Below are positions 1 through 8,801 of a DNA stretch of 64,000 bases, piece after piece (positions within the stretch are counted from its first letter, which is position 1; each line of letters opens with the position of its first letter). The notes below the pieces were generated by a model that saw only the letters and a list, made by a program, of their open reading frames with translations, did no database searches and was not told where the DNA came from. The translations under genes and the position numbers were made by a program. This DNA is from Variovorax sp. PBS-H4 (GTDB taxonomy: Bacteria; Pseudomonadota; Gammaproteobacteria; Burkholderiales; Burkholderiaceae_C): assembly GCF_901827205.1 (NCBI RefSeq), contig NZ_LR594675.1, forward strand, positions 3,100,001-3,164,000, read 5' to 3'.

Positions 1-30
1 CTGATCAGCGTGCGAAGGGCCCGGCGCGGG

Positions 31-633
31 TCAGCCCAGGACGGCAGCTTCCAGAGTCTCACGTTCGCCAGCCAGGTCGCGTTGCAGGGCGCGGAACTGT
101 TCGTACTTCCCGGCGGGGAAGCGCTTGGCCAGCTTGGCCATGTTCACAGATCGGATGCGCGACACGGAGGCGTCGGACAGAGGCACCAAGCCTTGCTCGC
201 GACCGGCGATCTGCGCAACCAGGACCAGCGAGAAGGCAGCAGGAATCGACAGCGGCGCCGTGCCGTATCCGACCCATCTCTTGGCGTGGTCGAGCAGCTC
301 GTTGAGGGTGCTGTCGAGCATCTCCTTGCGGCCGTCGGGCGTCAGCGAGATAAACACCCTCAGCTCGTCTTCGACCTGGGCCTCGATGTCGGACATCGGC
401 AGCCTGTCAACGATGAAGTCCTCGAGCACCTGCTTGGTAGCCTGGACGTAGAAGTCGGCGTCGCCGAGCTCCTCGATCGCATGGGTGCGGTCCTTGGCCC
501 GCAGGTACTCGTAGGTCTCCGTGACCACGCCCATGATGGCATGCGCGAAGTCTTTGGAGGGGTCGCCGCTGACCTGGAAAAGACTGCGGACGAATGCGGG
601 ATAGCTAGGCGCGGACGCCAGTTGGTTGCTCAT
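31..633 (-). CDS. MazG-like NTP pyrophosphohydrolase
   Basis: A 200-aa protein. Residues about 30-62 carry the two-helix metal site of all-alpha NTP pyrophosphohydrolases: ETYE (E39, E42) followed by EELGDAD (E54, E55, D58). Enzymes of this MazG-like family hydrolyse (d)NTPs to monophosphate and pyrophosphate, and in phages they are thought to tune nucleotide or alarmone pools. The C-terminal 130 residues are helical and I do not recognise them. The ATG at 633 is preceded by a polypurine leader (AGAAGAAAAATA) like that of several other genes here. Its start overlaps the end of the upstream exonuclease gene by 29 bases, so it is the last gene seen of the leftward replication block. Family assignment is fairly secure; substrate is unknown. 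Confidence 0.8.
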   Translation of the reverse strand: MSNQLASAPSYPAFVRSLFQVSGDPSKDFAHAIMGVVTETYEYLRAKDRTHAIEELGDADFYVQATKQVLEDFIVDRLPMSDIEAQVEDELRVFISLTPDGRKEMLDSTLNELLDHAKRWVGYGTAPLSIPAAFSLVLVAQIAGREQGLVPLSDASVSRIRSVNMAKLAKRFPAGKYEQFRALQRDLAGERETLEAAVLG

Positions 634-1345
634 TATTTTTCTTCTTATTGAGAGCGAGTTCGAAAGTGTATTGCAAGTCGCCGTCCAGGTCCTTCATATT
701 TTCAAGGGCCCAGCGCAGATACGACTTCGGCACTTGGGGCATCGGCTGCCCCTTGTGTTTGCCAAACGGCATCACCGCGACTTCCATGGGCGCGGCGCTC
801 GCTTCGGCAAGTTGCCGCAGCGTGGCGCCGACTCGCTCACAGATGTGCTTGGTGAGGTAGTAGGCGGAGTAGATGTCAGACATCACTCGGTGCGCGCCCT
901 CGGGCCGCGGCAGGCCCAGTGCGAACATCATGGTCGACAGCTTGTGGTCGTCCGCATCCGGGTAGATCTTGCGCACCCAACGCAGCGTGCACAGCTGCTG
1001 AGCGACGTTGATGTAGGGGGACAGGAACCTATGGTCGAACGAGATGCGGTGTCCGATGAGGACGACAGGGTCCGTCACCTTGCGCCCGTAGCAGCTCGGG
1101 TCGTCGACGCTGAAGTATTCCTCGATCGTCGGCGCGTGCTCGACGTCGGCGTTGGTCAAGCCGTGGATGCCTGACGCGCTGGGCGAGATCATGTACTGCG
1201 GGTCGATCAGGCTCTGGGTCTCCGACAGCACGTTGAAGTGCTCGTCGACCTCGATCCATCCCAACTCGCACACCTTGTCCTCGGGACCGGCGCCAGTGGT
1301 TTCGGTGTCCGCTACAAAGAAGCGGACGTTGTCGGGGATGCTCAT
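605..1345 (-). CDS. DEDDh 3'-5' exonuclease (DnaQ-like) with C-terminal DUF3820-like segment
   Basis: A 246-aa protein. Exo motif I is ADTETTG (D13, E15), followed by a central Asp in ISFDHRFL and HRVMSDIYSAYYL as the His-Asp motif III, the DEDDh order of the DNA polymerase III epsilon/RNase T superfamily. Near residue 195 a short segment starting MPFGKHKGQPM matches the DUF3820 pattern seen fused to phage exonucleases. Probable role: proofreading-type or single-strand trimming during phage replication, given helicase, primase and ligase genes upstream. An in-frame extension to 1441 exists, but the ATG at 1345 gives an ATGA coupling with the preceding gene. Codons 4-7 contain one copy of the dispersed CCCCGACAACGTC motif. 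Confidence 0.85.
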   Translation of the reverse strand: MSIPDNVRFFVADTETTGAGPEDKVCELGWIEVDEHFNVLSETQSLIDPQYMISPSASGIHGLTNADVEHAPTIEEYFSVDDPSCYGRKVTDPVVLIGHRISFDHRFLSPYINVAQQLCTLRWVRKIYPDADDHKLSTMMFALGLPRPEGAHRVMSDIYSAYYLTKHICERVGATLRQLAEASAAPMEVAVMPFGKHKGQPMPQVPKSYLRWALENMKDLDGDLQYTFELALNKKKNNEQPTGVRA

Positions 1346-1536
1346 TGCGGGAGTCGGCTCAGCGCCGACCAGAAGGCATCCGCGCATCGCTGCGCGCAGT
1401 CCTCCGTGGTCAGCGCTGCGGCCTCCTCGCGGCTGATGCACTCCCCCGCGCGGGCCGCCCGCTCCCAGTCATGGAAGTAGGCGGCAACCGCGGCCTTGGT
1501 CACCGTGATGGTGGCTTCAGCTGCGGGGGTCTTCAT
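1342..1536 (-). CDS. small hypothetical protein (64 aa)
   Basis: A 64-aa acidic, alanine-rich protein (start MKTPAAEATITV) containing three aromatic residues in YFHDWERAA and the sequence EDCAQRCADAFW. I do not recognise a family. It sits between the exonuclease and the 280-aa gene, with a one-base stop/start overlap upstream and a four-base ATGA overlap downstream, so it is certainly cotranslated with the replication genes if expressed. The tight coupling at both ends is the main argument that it is real. Confidence 0.65.
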   Translation of the reverse strand: MKTPAAEATITVTKAAVAAYFHDWERAARAGECISREEAAALTTEDCAQRCADAFWSALSRLPQ

Positions 1537-2378
1537 CAGAACTTCGCCGGCAGGGTGCTGACGATCTTCAGCTTGGTCCAGGACATCGAGCCCTTCGACG
1601 CGTCCTCCGTCACGTAGTAGAACGTGAACGGGTTCTCGGGCATCTCCAGGCCGGGCGGCGGCTTGATGCCGGTCATCGCGAAGCGCGCCTTGGCTTCCAG
1701 GCTGGACTGGTAGGCCCGGAATGCGGGGATGCTCGACGACGACAGGGAGACCTGCACGATGTCGTGGAAGTCAGGCTCGTTCTCGCTGTTGAGCACGGCC
1801 ACCTGGGTGTCGATGAACTCGCGCTTGGCGGCCTTCGGGAAGTCTTCCTGCTCGATGAGGTACGTCAGGTACTCGCTGACCGGCTTGCCGATCCATTCGC
1901 GCTGCTCCTCGCCGATGACGTAGTCGATGACCTCGCCGTCGGAGCTGTAGCCGACGTAGGCCGAGCTCTTCTTGTCGTCGCCGCCGGGGGAGATTTCGAA
2001 GTGACGGTCCCAGGCCAGCAGCTGGACTTGCACCCAGCGGCCGAGCTTGAGCTTCTCACCGCTCATCTCCTTGATGGCGCCGTCCTTCGCCTTGAACACC
2101 CGGTGGGCGCCGTAGCTGAAGTCGGCGGCGCCGCGCATCGCGGAGACCTCGGCCTTGAAGGCCTTGGCCTTCGCAGCGATCTCGTTGCGATCTGCGGACA
2201 CAGCCGTGCTGCGGGCGACGGCGATTGCCGTCGACGCCTGCTCGGCTGCGGGTGCTGCGGCAGCAGCGGGAGCTGCAGTCTCACGCTCCAGCACTGCCGT
2301 GTCGGCGCCTTCGGGGGCGCCGGCGTCGGCTGCGGTGGAGGTGGGTTCTGCTTCGAATGAGGGCTTCTTGAGTGCCAT
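1536..2378 (-). CDS. hypothetical protein of the replication block (280 aa)
   Basis: A 280-aa protein. The first about 65 residues are a low-complexity Ala/Pro/Glu region; from about residue 85 a compact domain follows, with aromatic-rich strands (GRWVQVQLLAWDRHFEI, VIDYVIG, NPFTFYYV). No enzymatic motif is visible. Its place directly downstream of the primase-helicase, its size and its disordered tail would suit a single-strand-binding or replisome accessory protein, but that is inference from context only. The ATG has a good AGGA ribosome site 9 bases upstream. It overlaps the next gene by one base. Confidence 0.75.
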   Translation of the reverse strand: MALKKPSFEAEPTSTAADAGAPEGADTAVLERETAAPAAAAAPAAEQASTAIAVARSTAVSADRNEIAAKAKAFKAEVSAMRGAADFSYGAHRVFKAKDGAIKEMSGEKLKLGRWVQVQLLAWDRHFEISPGGDDKKSSAYVGYSSDGEVIDYVIGEEQREWIGKPVSEYLTYLIEQEDFPKAAKREFIDTQVAVLNSENEPDFHDIVQVSLSSSSIPAFRAYQSSLEAKARFAMTGIKPPPGLEMPENPFTFYYVTEDASKGSMSWTKLKIVSTLPAKF

Positions 2379-2418
2379 GGTTTTAGTTCCTAGTCGATTT
2401 CAATTTACATATTGCCGA

Positions 2419-5298
2419 TCAGTCCTGCGACGAGTCGCGGAACATCTCGACGCCTTCTGCCGCCAGCTTTTGAAGGCTGAAACGGAAGACCCTTGATTGC
2501 CCGCTCTTCCGGATCGGAGAGCGCAGGCAAAGTTTGTCGGTGACGGCGTCGGACTTCGACGTCGCCACGATGAATGCGTCGGCACTCGCGAACAAGGACG
2601 GGAAGCCCTTGCGCTTGTTCCACGCGTTGTATTTGATGAAAGACTCCCGCATGAGAATCTCGATGTAGTCCTCCCCAATGACGTATTCGTAGCCGTTGCG
2701 CAGCGCGAACTCGCTGTCGGGGGCCTCGGTCGTGCTGATGACCGCCATGTCGTTGAGCACCTTGGCGGTCTCGTTGATCGCCTGCACGGCGATCTCCTGC
2801 TGGTTGGTGTGCACCGCCTGGCGAAGCACGTCGATGTCGGCAATGAACTCGTCGCCGAAGATGACCTTGAGCACGCCGTCGAGGAAGTTCAGGCCGGCGA
2901 GCACGATGGCAAGGTTGTAGACCTGGCGGTCGTGCACGTTGCGGTCCAGCGACGCGCGCAGGGACTCGACCAGCGGCTTGATGGCCTCCTTCCTGGACTC
3001 GACCGTCTCCACCATCCCGGCGCGCAGCAGCGCGGCGCCCAGGCGCGGCATGAAGTCGATGCCGTCACGCGCCGCCTCGAAGTGAGCGGTGCGCGCCTCC
3101 GCGCCTCGCCGGGTGAAGCTCACCGGCAGCGAGCGCTGAAGGACGGCAGTCGTCATCTCCTGCGACTCCGCCATGTAGACGATAGGCGCCGAGTACTCGA
3201 AGTTGGTGACGTCGCGGAAGCTGCTCGTTGCGCCTCCGCGCGAGATTCCGCCGGTGGCGCCGCGCGCCTGGTTGTACGCGAGCTTGAATGTCGCCAGCAG
3301 CAGGTCGTGCCGGCCGGGCGCGAACTCCGCCGGCTTGTACTCGTCCAGGATCAGCGGGATCGAGGCGCTGCCCTGGCAGGCCGACTTGAGCATGAAGGGC
3401 GTCAGCGACACCCCGCAGCCGTAGACAAGCGGTTTGGTCGTGTTGTGCCAGAGCCGCGCGAAGAGCCCGGTCGTCTGGGTCTTGCCGGAACCCGCGGTGC
3501 CGTTCGGGTGCAACAGCGGGAACTGGTTGTAGGCCTCCTGGTAGTGCTGCTTGTGCAGGCAGGACACGAACCAGCCGAACATCTGGGCGACGACCATCGG
3601 ATCGTTGATCTGGAAGAGGTGGTGCAACCACTCGCGCGTCTCCGGCGTGTTCTCGATCGGCGCACACTCGTGCACGTCGCTGCGGTACACCGGCTCGTTG
3701 GACAGCCTGGAGCGGAAGCGGTAGTTCACATCCGGGTTGTGGGAGAGCACCACATCGGGCGCAGCCCAGATCACATCGCGCGAGATCTCGTCGACGACGT
3801 TGGGGTTCTGGACGATGTCCAGGCCCTCGCGGTGCACGGTGAAGACTTCTCTGCCGGCTTCCCGCGCGGCACTGTCGAGTACGGTCAAAATTGCTCCTGC
3901 CTGGACGTCATTGCCCATGAAGGTCCCGCCGTAGGCGGAAAGCGTCTCGTGCATGCGAGCACGGGACTTGAAGGTGTCCAGCGGCACGTAGCTGGTCGAG
4001 TGACGCTTGCCGGCTGCCAGCACGTCGCACTCGAACCCGATGTGCATGCGGTCCTCAGCGGACAGCAGGCGCGTCGGCTTGATGAAGGCGATGTGGCTCA
4101 AGGGTTTGAGGCCCTCGCCGTTGCGCACGAACATGCCAAGGCGGTGGATCGACACGCCGGCGGTCTGCCCGCGGTTGGCCAGCTCGATCTCGGCGACCTG
4201 CTCCTCGCTGAGCGACTCCTCTTCGTCGCCCATCGGGACGTTGCCCTCGAGCGATCTGTCGACGGTGTCGAGATCACTGGACGGCGTGCCAGGCTCGAGC
4301 AGCGAGCGCAGCCCGCCGGCGGAAAAGCCGTAGCAGGGGTTCTCGTGCACGTAGTCAAACATCCGGCGCAGCTCTTCCTTGCGCTTGCGCGGGGAGTTGT
4401 AGCGCTGCGAGTCGCTCGAGTGGTTCTTGCACAGGCCCTCGGCCGCCTCGACAAGTTCGTTCGCCGTCTTGCCCATGGCGCTTGCGGCGATCGCGAGCTG
4501 CATGGCGATGGGGTGGAAGCCCTTGTCCGGCATGATCGACTCGCCGGCCAGGATGCGCTTCATCGTGGCGGGGAACTCGCCCTTGAACTTGGCCAGCAGG
4601 ACCAGGTCGCCTTGGTTCTTCGCGCTGCGCTTGACCGCCTCGTTGATCTTGTGCTGGCTCTTGACGTACAGGGCCGTCAGTCCGATTGCCGTTGTCGGGG
4701 CCGCGCGTTCGGGCTCCGCGCGCGGCTCGCTGGTGAGCTCGTCGTACAGCTCCGGCGTCATCGCCAGAGCTTCCTCCAGCGTGATCGGCACCTTGTACTT
4801 GCCGTTGCTGCGCACGATGTTGGGCGTGCGCCACATCCTGCCTTTACGCCCTGTGAAGACCCGCATGTCCAGCGTCTCGACCACCAGCTCGTGCGCCATC
4901 TCCTTGTAGACGTACGGCAGGCTCTGCACGCCGGTGCGCGGCACGCGCGGCATGAAGATCTCTTCGGGGACCTCGATGTGGAAGCCGCGCCCGCCGGTGG
5001 CGTAGAGACGCAGCTGCTCGAGGTTGACGCCCTGGTCGTCGCGGAGGTTGACCAGGAACAGTTGGAAGTGAGGGATCGTCTCCTTGACGTCCTCAGCGTC
5101 GAAGTCGAAATACAGCGGGCCGCTGTACTTCATCTTCGCGTATTCCTCGCGCCCCCAAGACGCCTCGGGGGAGGAGTGCGCGTCGAGCACCGTCACAAAT
5201 GCGGGATGGAGCTCGGCGATTATTTTCCGACGGTGTTCTGCCAGGCCTTCGACCCAAGCATCCTCACCCCCGGATTTCTGATACCAGAGAAAACTCAT
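2419..5298 (-). CDS. AEP-type primase / SF3-like helicase fusion (replicative primase-helicase)
   Basis: A 959-aa protein from the ATG at 5298; a GTG at 5367 would add 23 residues but has poor translation signals. The N-terminal domain has the archaeo-eukaryotic primase signature: YFDFDAED (D65, D67), GGRGFHIE (H107), an Asp in LDMRVF near 144 and the basic strand RTPNIVRSNGKYK. The C-terminal half has a Walker A GTAGSGKTQ (about residue 600) and Walker B LILDEY (about 650), so it is an ATPase/helicase of the DUF927/SF3-like type used by phages and plasmids. It would prime and unwind DNA at the phage origin. A polypurine leader and a hairpin (5337-5361) lie just upstream. Neighbours are an SNF2 helicase, a ligase and an exonuclease. 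Confidence 0.9.
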   Translation of the reverse strand: MSFLWYQKSGGEDAWVEGLAEHRRKIIAELHPAFVTVLDAHSSPEASWGREEYAKMKYSGPLYFDFDAEDVKETIPHFQLFLVNLRDDQGVNLEQLRLYATGGRGFHIEVPEEIFMPRVPRTGVQSLPYVYKEMAHELVVETLDMRVFTGRKGRMWRTPNIVRSNGKYKVPITLEEALAMTPELYDELTSEPRAEPERAAPTTAIGLTALYVKSQHKINEAVKRSAKNQGDLVLLAKFKGEFPATMKRILAGESIMPDKGFHPIAMQLAIAASAMGKTANELVEAAEGLCKNHSSDSQRYNSPRKRKEELRRMFDYVHENPCYGFSAGGLRSLLEPGTPSSDLDTVDRSLEGNVPMGDEEESLSEEQVAEIELANRGQTAGVSIHRLGMFVRNGEGLKPLSHIAFIKPTRLLSAEDRMHIGFECDVLAAGKRHSTSYVPLDTFKSRARMHETLSAYGGTFMGNDVQAGAILTVLDSAAREAGREVFTVHREGLDIVQNPNVVDEISRDVIWAAPDVVLSHNPDVNYRFRSRLSNEPVYRSDVHECAPIENTPETREWLHHLFQINDPMVVAQMFGWFVSCLHKQHYQEAYNQFPLLHPNGTAGSGKTQTTGLFARLWHNTTKPLVYGCGVSLTPFMLKSACQGSASIPLILDEYKPAEFAPGRHDLLLATFKLAYNQARGATGGISRGGATSSFRDVTNFEYSAPIVYMAESQEMTTAVLQRSLPVSFTRRGAEARTAHFEAARDGIDFMPRLGAALLRAGMVETVESRKEAIKPLVESLRASLDRNVHDRQVYNLAIVLAGLNFLDGVLKVIFGDEFIADIDVLRQAVHTNQQEIAVQAINETAKVLNDMAVISTTEAPDSEFALRNGYEYVIGEDYIEILMRESFIKYNAWNKRKGFPSLFASADAFIVATSKSDAVTDKLCLRSPIRKSGQSRVFRFSLQKLAAEGVEMFRDSSQD

Positions 5299-5336
5299 TG
5301 AAGCCCACGTTGTTATTCTTCTTTTAGGGCTGAGTC

Positions 5337-5361
5337 GCGGAGGGCCATCAGGCCGCTCCGC
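5337..5361. other. hairpin in the leader of the primase-helicase gene
   Basis: Nested inverted repeat GCGGAG-GGCC-atca-GGCC-g-CTCCGC in the 156-base gap between the SNF2 helicase and primase genes. It lacks a U-tract on either strand, so it is not a canonical terminator. A second small inverted repeat (GAGGCA-6-TGCCTC, 5416-5433) lies further upstream in the same gap. These could protect or process the mRNA ahead of the primase cistron. Apart from the two hairpins, and the possible GTG extension of the primase at 5367, I see nothing else in this gap. Confidence 0.4.
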
Positions 5362-5454
5362 GCTCACTTCTTGCGCTAATTCTCAGCGTCTTCGCGCCGA
5401 AGGCTGCCGATTCTGGAGGCAATTCGATGCCTCGTCAAATCCAACCTGGACACG

Positions 5455-6951
5455 TCACGCCATGGCCGGAGACTCTGCCGGAGTCTCGACTCCCAGCACG
5501 GCGTCCTTCAGGTCCTGGTAGCCGCGCTGCACCGAATTGATCTGTGCGTCGTTGGCCAGCAGGCTCTTGAACATCCGCACCTGCACGGTTTTGTTGGCAA
5601 TTGCAATCCGGCAGTTGACGGGCTCCTTCTGTCCGTCCCGGTCAAGTCGGGCCACCACCTGCCAGAACGGGGGTGCCGTGGTCGGCGCCTCGACAATCAG
5701 CATGTCGGAGCACACGTGCTGCAGGCCATCCACCCCGTAGCCGGCGGAGGAGGGCTGCAGCTGGATGATCCGGCACGCCGGATCGTCGATGAAGCGCGCG
5801 ATCGCCTCCTGCTTCTTCTTGGGCGAGACGTCGCCGTACACCGCGACGGCGCCGTACTTCTGCAGCGCGCCGAGCAGGAACTGGTTCGATCGGATGAAGT
5901 GCACCGCGAGCGCCAACTTCTTGCCCTCGCCGATCTCGTCCATCACCTGGTCGATGACGTCAAGGACGGCCGGACGCTTGCCGGGGTCGTCCTCGAAGTA
6001 GGCCCAGTTCAAAACGATCTGCTGCAGCGCAGCGTAGAGCGCAGACTCATTGAGCGCGTTGATCTCTCGACCGTCCTCGTACTCGAGCAGCTTCTCGACT
6101 GACAGCCGCTCATAGAGCTTCTGGTGGGCGGGCTCGAGGTTGTAGGCAATCGGCGTGAACGTCACGGGCGGCAGCTGCGACTGCACATCGCGCCGCAGGA
6201 TCCGGCTCGCATTGATCCGCATGCTCTCCGCCAGCACGTCCAGGTTGCCCCAGGCGATCGGCTTGTCGTAGTCGTCCACCTCGAGCACGTGCAACTGCTC
6301 GAAGTGCCGGCGGTTGCGGTATCGCCCTGGGGCGATAAGTCGACACAAGCCGTAGGCGTCGCCGGGCTTGGTCAGTGGCGTTCCGGTCAGGATCATGCGC
6401 GGGCGCTCGGTGCCCGCGAACTGGTAGAAGGCCTTGTGGTTGGCCGACTCGTGGTTCTTGAGCGCGTGGCCCTCGTCGGCGTTGAGGCCGACCAGCCGGT
6501 CCTCACACAGCTCCCACAGGCGCTCCCAGTCGTTCTTGAACATCTGGTAGGACATCAGGAAGAACTGGCTGGTCGTGTCCAGCTTTTGCCGCGCCGCCGG
6601 CGTGCCCACCCACTCGGTGACAGTCAGCCGGGCGCCGTCGTCCTTTCGCGTGATGCTGCGCAGCCAGCGTGCCCACTGCGGGATCAGGATGGGCGGCATC
6701 AGCACGATGTACGCCTCGACCCCGTGGAACTCCATCTGGTAGAGCATCTGGTGCGTGGAGATGGCCGTCTTGCCGGTGCCAGGCTCGTCGTAGTGGCCGG
6801 CGTGCAGCCCGTCGCCTTGGGCTCCGGCCTGGCCGGTGTATTGGAAGACCCCGATGTTTCCTTCCGAGAGGCGATTGACCTCCTCGATCTGGTAGGGACG
6901 CAGTGGGAACGGGAAATTGAACCGCCCCCTGACCGCTTCGTATGGCGTCAT
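5455..6951 (-). CDS. SNF2-family DNA helicase / ATPase
   Basis: A 498-aa protein. Motif I is DEPGTGKT (about residues 56-63), motif II DEGH (159-162), motif III LTGTPLTK (about 188-195) and motif VI is VVARLDRDGQ near residue 420, the order of SF2 helicases of the SNF2 type that many phages carry beside their primase. Such proteins translocate on double-stranded DNA; phage versions are thought to help replication, recombination or removal of bound proteins. The ATG at 6951 was preferred because AAGAAAA precedes it; an upstream in-frame start at 7023 would add 24 unmatched residues. Between motif Ia and the ATP site is a glycine-rich insertion (QAGAQGDGLHAGH). Confidence 0.9.
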   Translation of the reverse strand: MTPYEAVRGRFNFPFPLRPYQIEEVNRLSEGNIGVFQYTGQAGAQGDGLHAGHYDEPGTGKTAISTHQMLYQMEFHGVEAYIVLMPPILIPQWARWLRSITRKDDGARLTVTEWVGTPAARQKLDTTSQFFLMSYQMFKNDWERLWELCEDRLVGLNADEGHALKNHESANHKAFYQFAGTERPRMILTGTPLTKPGDAYGLCRLIAPGRYRNRRHFEQLHVLEVDDYDKPIAWGNLDVLAESMRINASRILRRDVQSQLPPVTFTPIAYNLEPAHQKLYERLSVEKLLEYEDGREINALNESALYAALQQIVLNWAYFEDDPGKRPAVLDVIDQVMDEIGEGKKLALAVHFIRSNQFLLGALQKYGAVAVYGDVSPKKKQEAIARFIDDPACRIIQLQPSSAGYGVDGLQHVCSDMLIVEAPTTAPPFWQVVARLDRDGQKEPVNCRIAIANKTVQVRMFKSLLANDAQINSVQRGYQDLKDAVLGVETPAESPAMA

Positions 6952-7053
6952 GGTTTTCTTGGAGAGCTGGAGAAGACGGGCAGGGTGGATGAACCACCCG
7001 CCCAGGGGCAATCCCCCGGTCAATGGCTGACCGGGGTTGGAGTCAGGCGCGCG

Positions 7054-7533
7054 TCAGCGCCGGGATGCTATGGAGGCGAGCAGCGCTTGGGCCTGCGCCA
7101 CGGACTCGACGTCGTCGTCAACGCCGTCTTCGTACGTGGCGCATTTCCAGCTGCGCTCCTTGATGGTCGCAAGCCACCTGTTGCCAAGCGCCTTGTACAG
7201 GGGCAGCTGCCGCAGGATCGAGTGAACCTCAATCACCTTGACAAACTGCGGCGCCGGCAGCTTTAGCAAGCTTCGAACGGACATCGAGCCGGCGCCGTGG
7301 TAGTCGATCTCGCCGGTGTCCAGCCGCGTCGCGACCGTCTTGACGACGAGCGACGTGAACTGCGGGTTGGCCGGGGTCGGGCGCGCGTCGTAGTCGAACG
7401 AGAGGAACGCAAGGTTCCAACACTCGACGTCTTTGCTCAGGAACACTGAGTTTCTCGGCCCGACAAACTGCGGGCCGTCCTTGCCGTGGGCGATCCTTCC
7501 GTAATCTTCGATCGGCCGCGGCGAGTAGCGCAT
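7054..7533 (-). CDS. hypothetical protein with uncertain start (159 aa)
   Basis: A 159-aa protein from the only ATG available (MRYSPRPIEDYG). No family recognised; it contains aromatic-rich segments (WNLAFLSFDYDARP, NRWLATIKERSWK) and an acidic C-terminal helix. The ATG at 7533 has no ribosome site, only C-rich sequence, whereas a strong GGAGAAAGGG stands just ahead of in-frame ATA/ATT/CTG codons at about 7558-7566 in the end of the ligase gene. The true start may therefore be a rare codon about 10 residues upstream. It lies between the ligase and SNF2 helicase genes and may serve replication. Confidence 0.65.
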   Translation of the reverse strand: MRYSPRPIEDYGRIAHGKDGPQFVGPRNSVFLSKDVECWNLAFLSFDYDARPTPANPQFTSLVVKTVATRLDTGEIDYHGAGSMSVRSLLKLPAPQFVKVIEVHSILRQLPLYKALGNRWLATIKERSWKCATYEDGVDDDVESVAQAQALLASIASRR

Positions 7534-7565
7534 GTGGGGGTGTGTGACAGTGGTTGACGGCAGAA

Positions 7566-8798
7566 TTATTCCCTTTCTCCGGTGAGTGTGTCCCGGAATT
7601 TCACGAACCGGGGGTGTCGCAGCGAGCCCGAGGGGGTTCGCTCGTGGAAGCCGACCTCGATCAGGCGGCCAATCACGTTGGGGTTGTTCCAGATCTCGGC
7701 GCGCAGCGCTTCGGTGATACCGGCGACGCGGCACTCCTCGCCGTTCTCCAGCCGCACGACGAAGCCGCCGGCGGTGCCGACGTACTGGCCGGTCCCTTCG
7801 AAGACGGCCAGGACCTCGAACTCGGCCGAGTCGTAGCCCTTCACCTTCATCCAGTGGTAGCCCCGCTTGAGCTCGTAGGGCGCGTCCAGGATCTTGACCA
7901 TGCCACCTTCCTCGCCCGCGTCCCACTCGCGGTTCACCGCGGCCTGGACCTCGTCGTCGGAGTGGCAGTACTGGACCGCCACGCGCCCGATGCGCGGGGT
8001 GTTGTAGGCGGTCACGATCGAGTCGACCAGCGTCAGGCGCTGCTCCAGCGGCAGCTGCGAGCCGCCCGGGCCAAACACGTCGAAGATGTTGAAGACGGCG
8101 TCCTCGGCGTCCTTCGACTTGCGGCGCACCTGGCTGACCGTGTCGTTGAAGCTGCCGCTGGTGGCCTCGCCGTCCAGGAAGATGGGCTTCTCGAGCCACT
8201 TCGCGAACATGCCGACGCCTGCCCTCAGGACCTCGGCGATCGGGTCAAGCGCGGGCAGCGGGCGCCCTTCGCGGCTCACCATGTCGACCGTGCCCTTGTC
8301 GGGGTCGACGATGGCGACAGCGCGCATGCCGTCGAGCTTGCGCTGAAACGCCACCGGCCAGGACTTGACGCGCTTCGGGTCGTAGACCTCGCTCAGCTGG
8401 ACCGCGAACTTCGGGATCAGCCCAGGCCAGACCTCGTTGATCAGCGTCGTGCCGGTGCCGCACTTCAGGTCCTTGGTGATGATGCGCGCCAGCACCTGCT
8501 GGCTGCCAGCGGTGAGCGATCCCATCGCCTTGTCGATCGCCTGCTTCGCGGCGTTGCCGGACAGCTCCCGCGAGGCAAGCCGTTCGAGCATCGTGATGTG
8601 GCCCTCGGCAATCGCGCTGACGCCGGGCGCCGGGAAGTGGACCTTGGCCACGCCGTACGTGATGAATGGGTTCATCGCGCGGTGCATCAGATCCTTGGTG
8701 GTCTCGTCGGCGGTGGCCAGGATCGCGAGCTTCTCGTTCTTGCTCTTCGTCGCGCCGAGGCGCTCGAGGAAGGCGAAGGTGTGGTCGGAGTCGTGCAT
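7566..8798 (-). CDS. ATP-dependent DNA ligase
   Basis: A 410-aa protein. The adenylation motif I is FQRKLDGMR with K154 as the nucleophile; motif III FLDGEA lies near residue 208, motif IV is EEGGMVK (about 297) and motif V WMKVKGY (about 317), followed by an OB-fold (VLAVFEGTGQY onward, with RHPRFVKFRD as motif VI-like end). The N-terminal 140 residues resemble the all-helical domain of T4-type ligases. It seals nicks in phage DNA using ATP, complementing the host NAD-dependent enzyme. It is the upstream member of the ligase-helicase-primase-exonuclease run. Confidence 0.93.
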   Translation of the reverse strand: MHDSDHTFAFLERLGATKSKNEKLAILATADETTKDLMHRAMNPFITYGVAKVHFPAPGVSAIAEGHITMLERLASRELSGNAAKQAIDKAMGSLTAGSQQVLARIITKDLKCGTGTTLINEVWPGLIPKFAVQLSEVYDPKRVKSWPVAFQRKLDGMRAVAIVDPDKGTVDMVSREGRPLPALDPIAEVLRAGVGMFAKWLEKPIFLDGEATSGSFNDTVSQVRRKSKDAEDAVFNIFDVFGPGGSQLPLEQRLTLVDSIVTAYNTPRIGRVAVQYCHSDDEVQAAVNREWDAGEEGGMVKILDAPYELKRGYHWMKVKGYDSAEFEVLAVFEGTGQYVGTAGGFVVRLENGEECRVAGITEALRAEIWNNPNVIGRLIEVGFHERTPSGSLRHPRFVKFRDTLTGERE

Positions 8799-8801
8799 GC
8801 C

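Noticed and set aside
4688..4700. CGTTGTCGGGG inside the primase gene as another dispersed motif copy
   Set aside because: Only 11 of 13 positions match, inside a constrained coding sequence; not counted among the exact copies, like the weaker matches at 15382 and 24742.
2497..5301. 934-codon open frame on the plus strand opposite the primase-helicase gene
   Set aside because: It mirrors the high GC third-position bias of the opposite gene, is dominated by R, L, V, H and D, has no motif, and the minus-strand frame carries complete primase and ATPase signatures.
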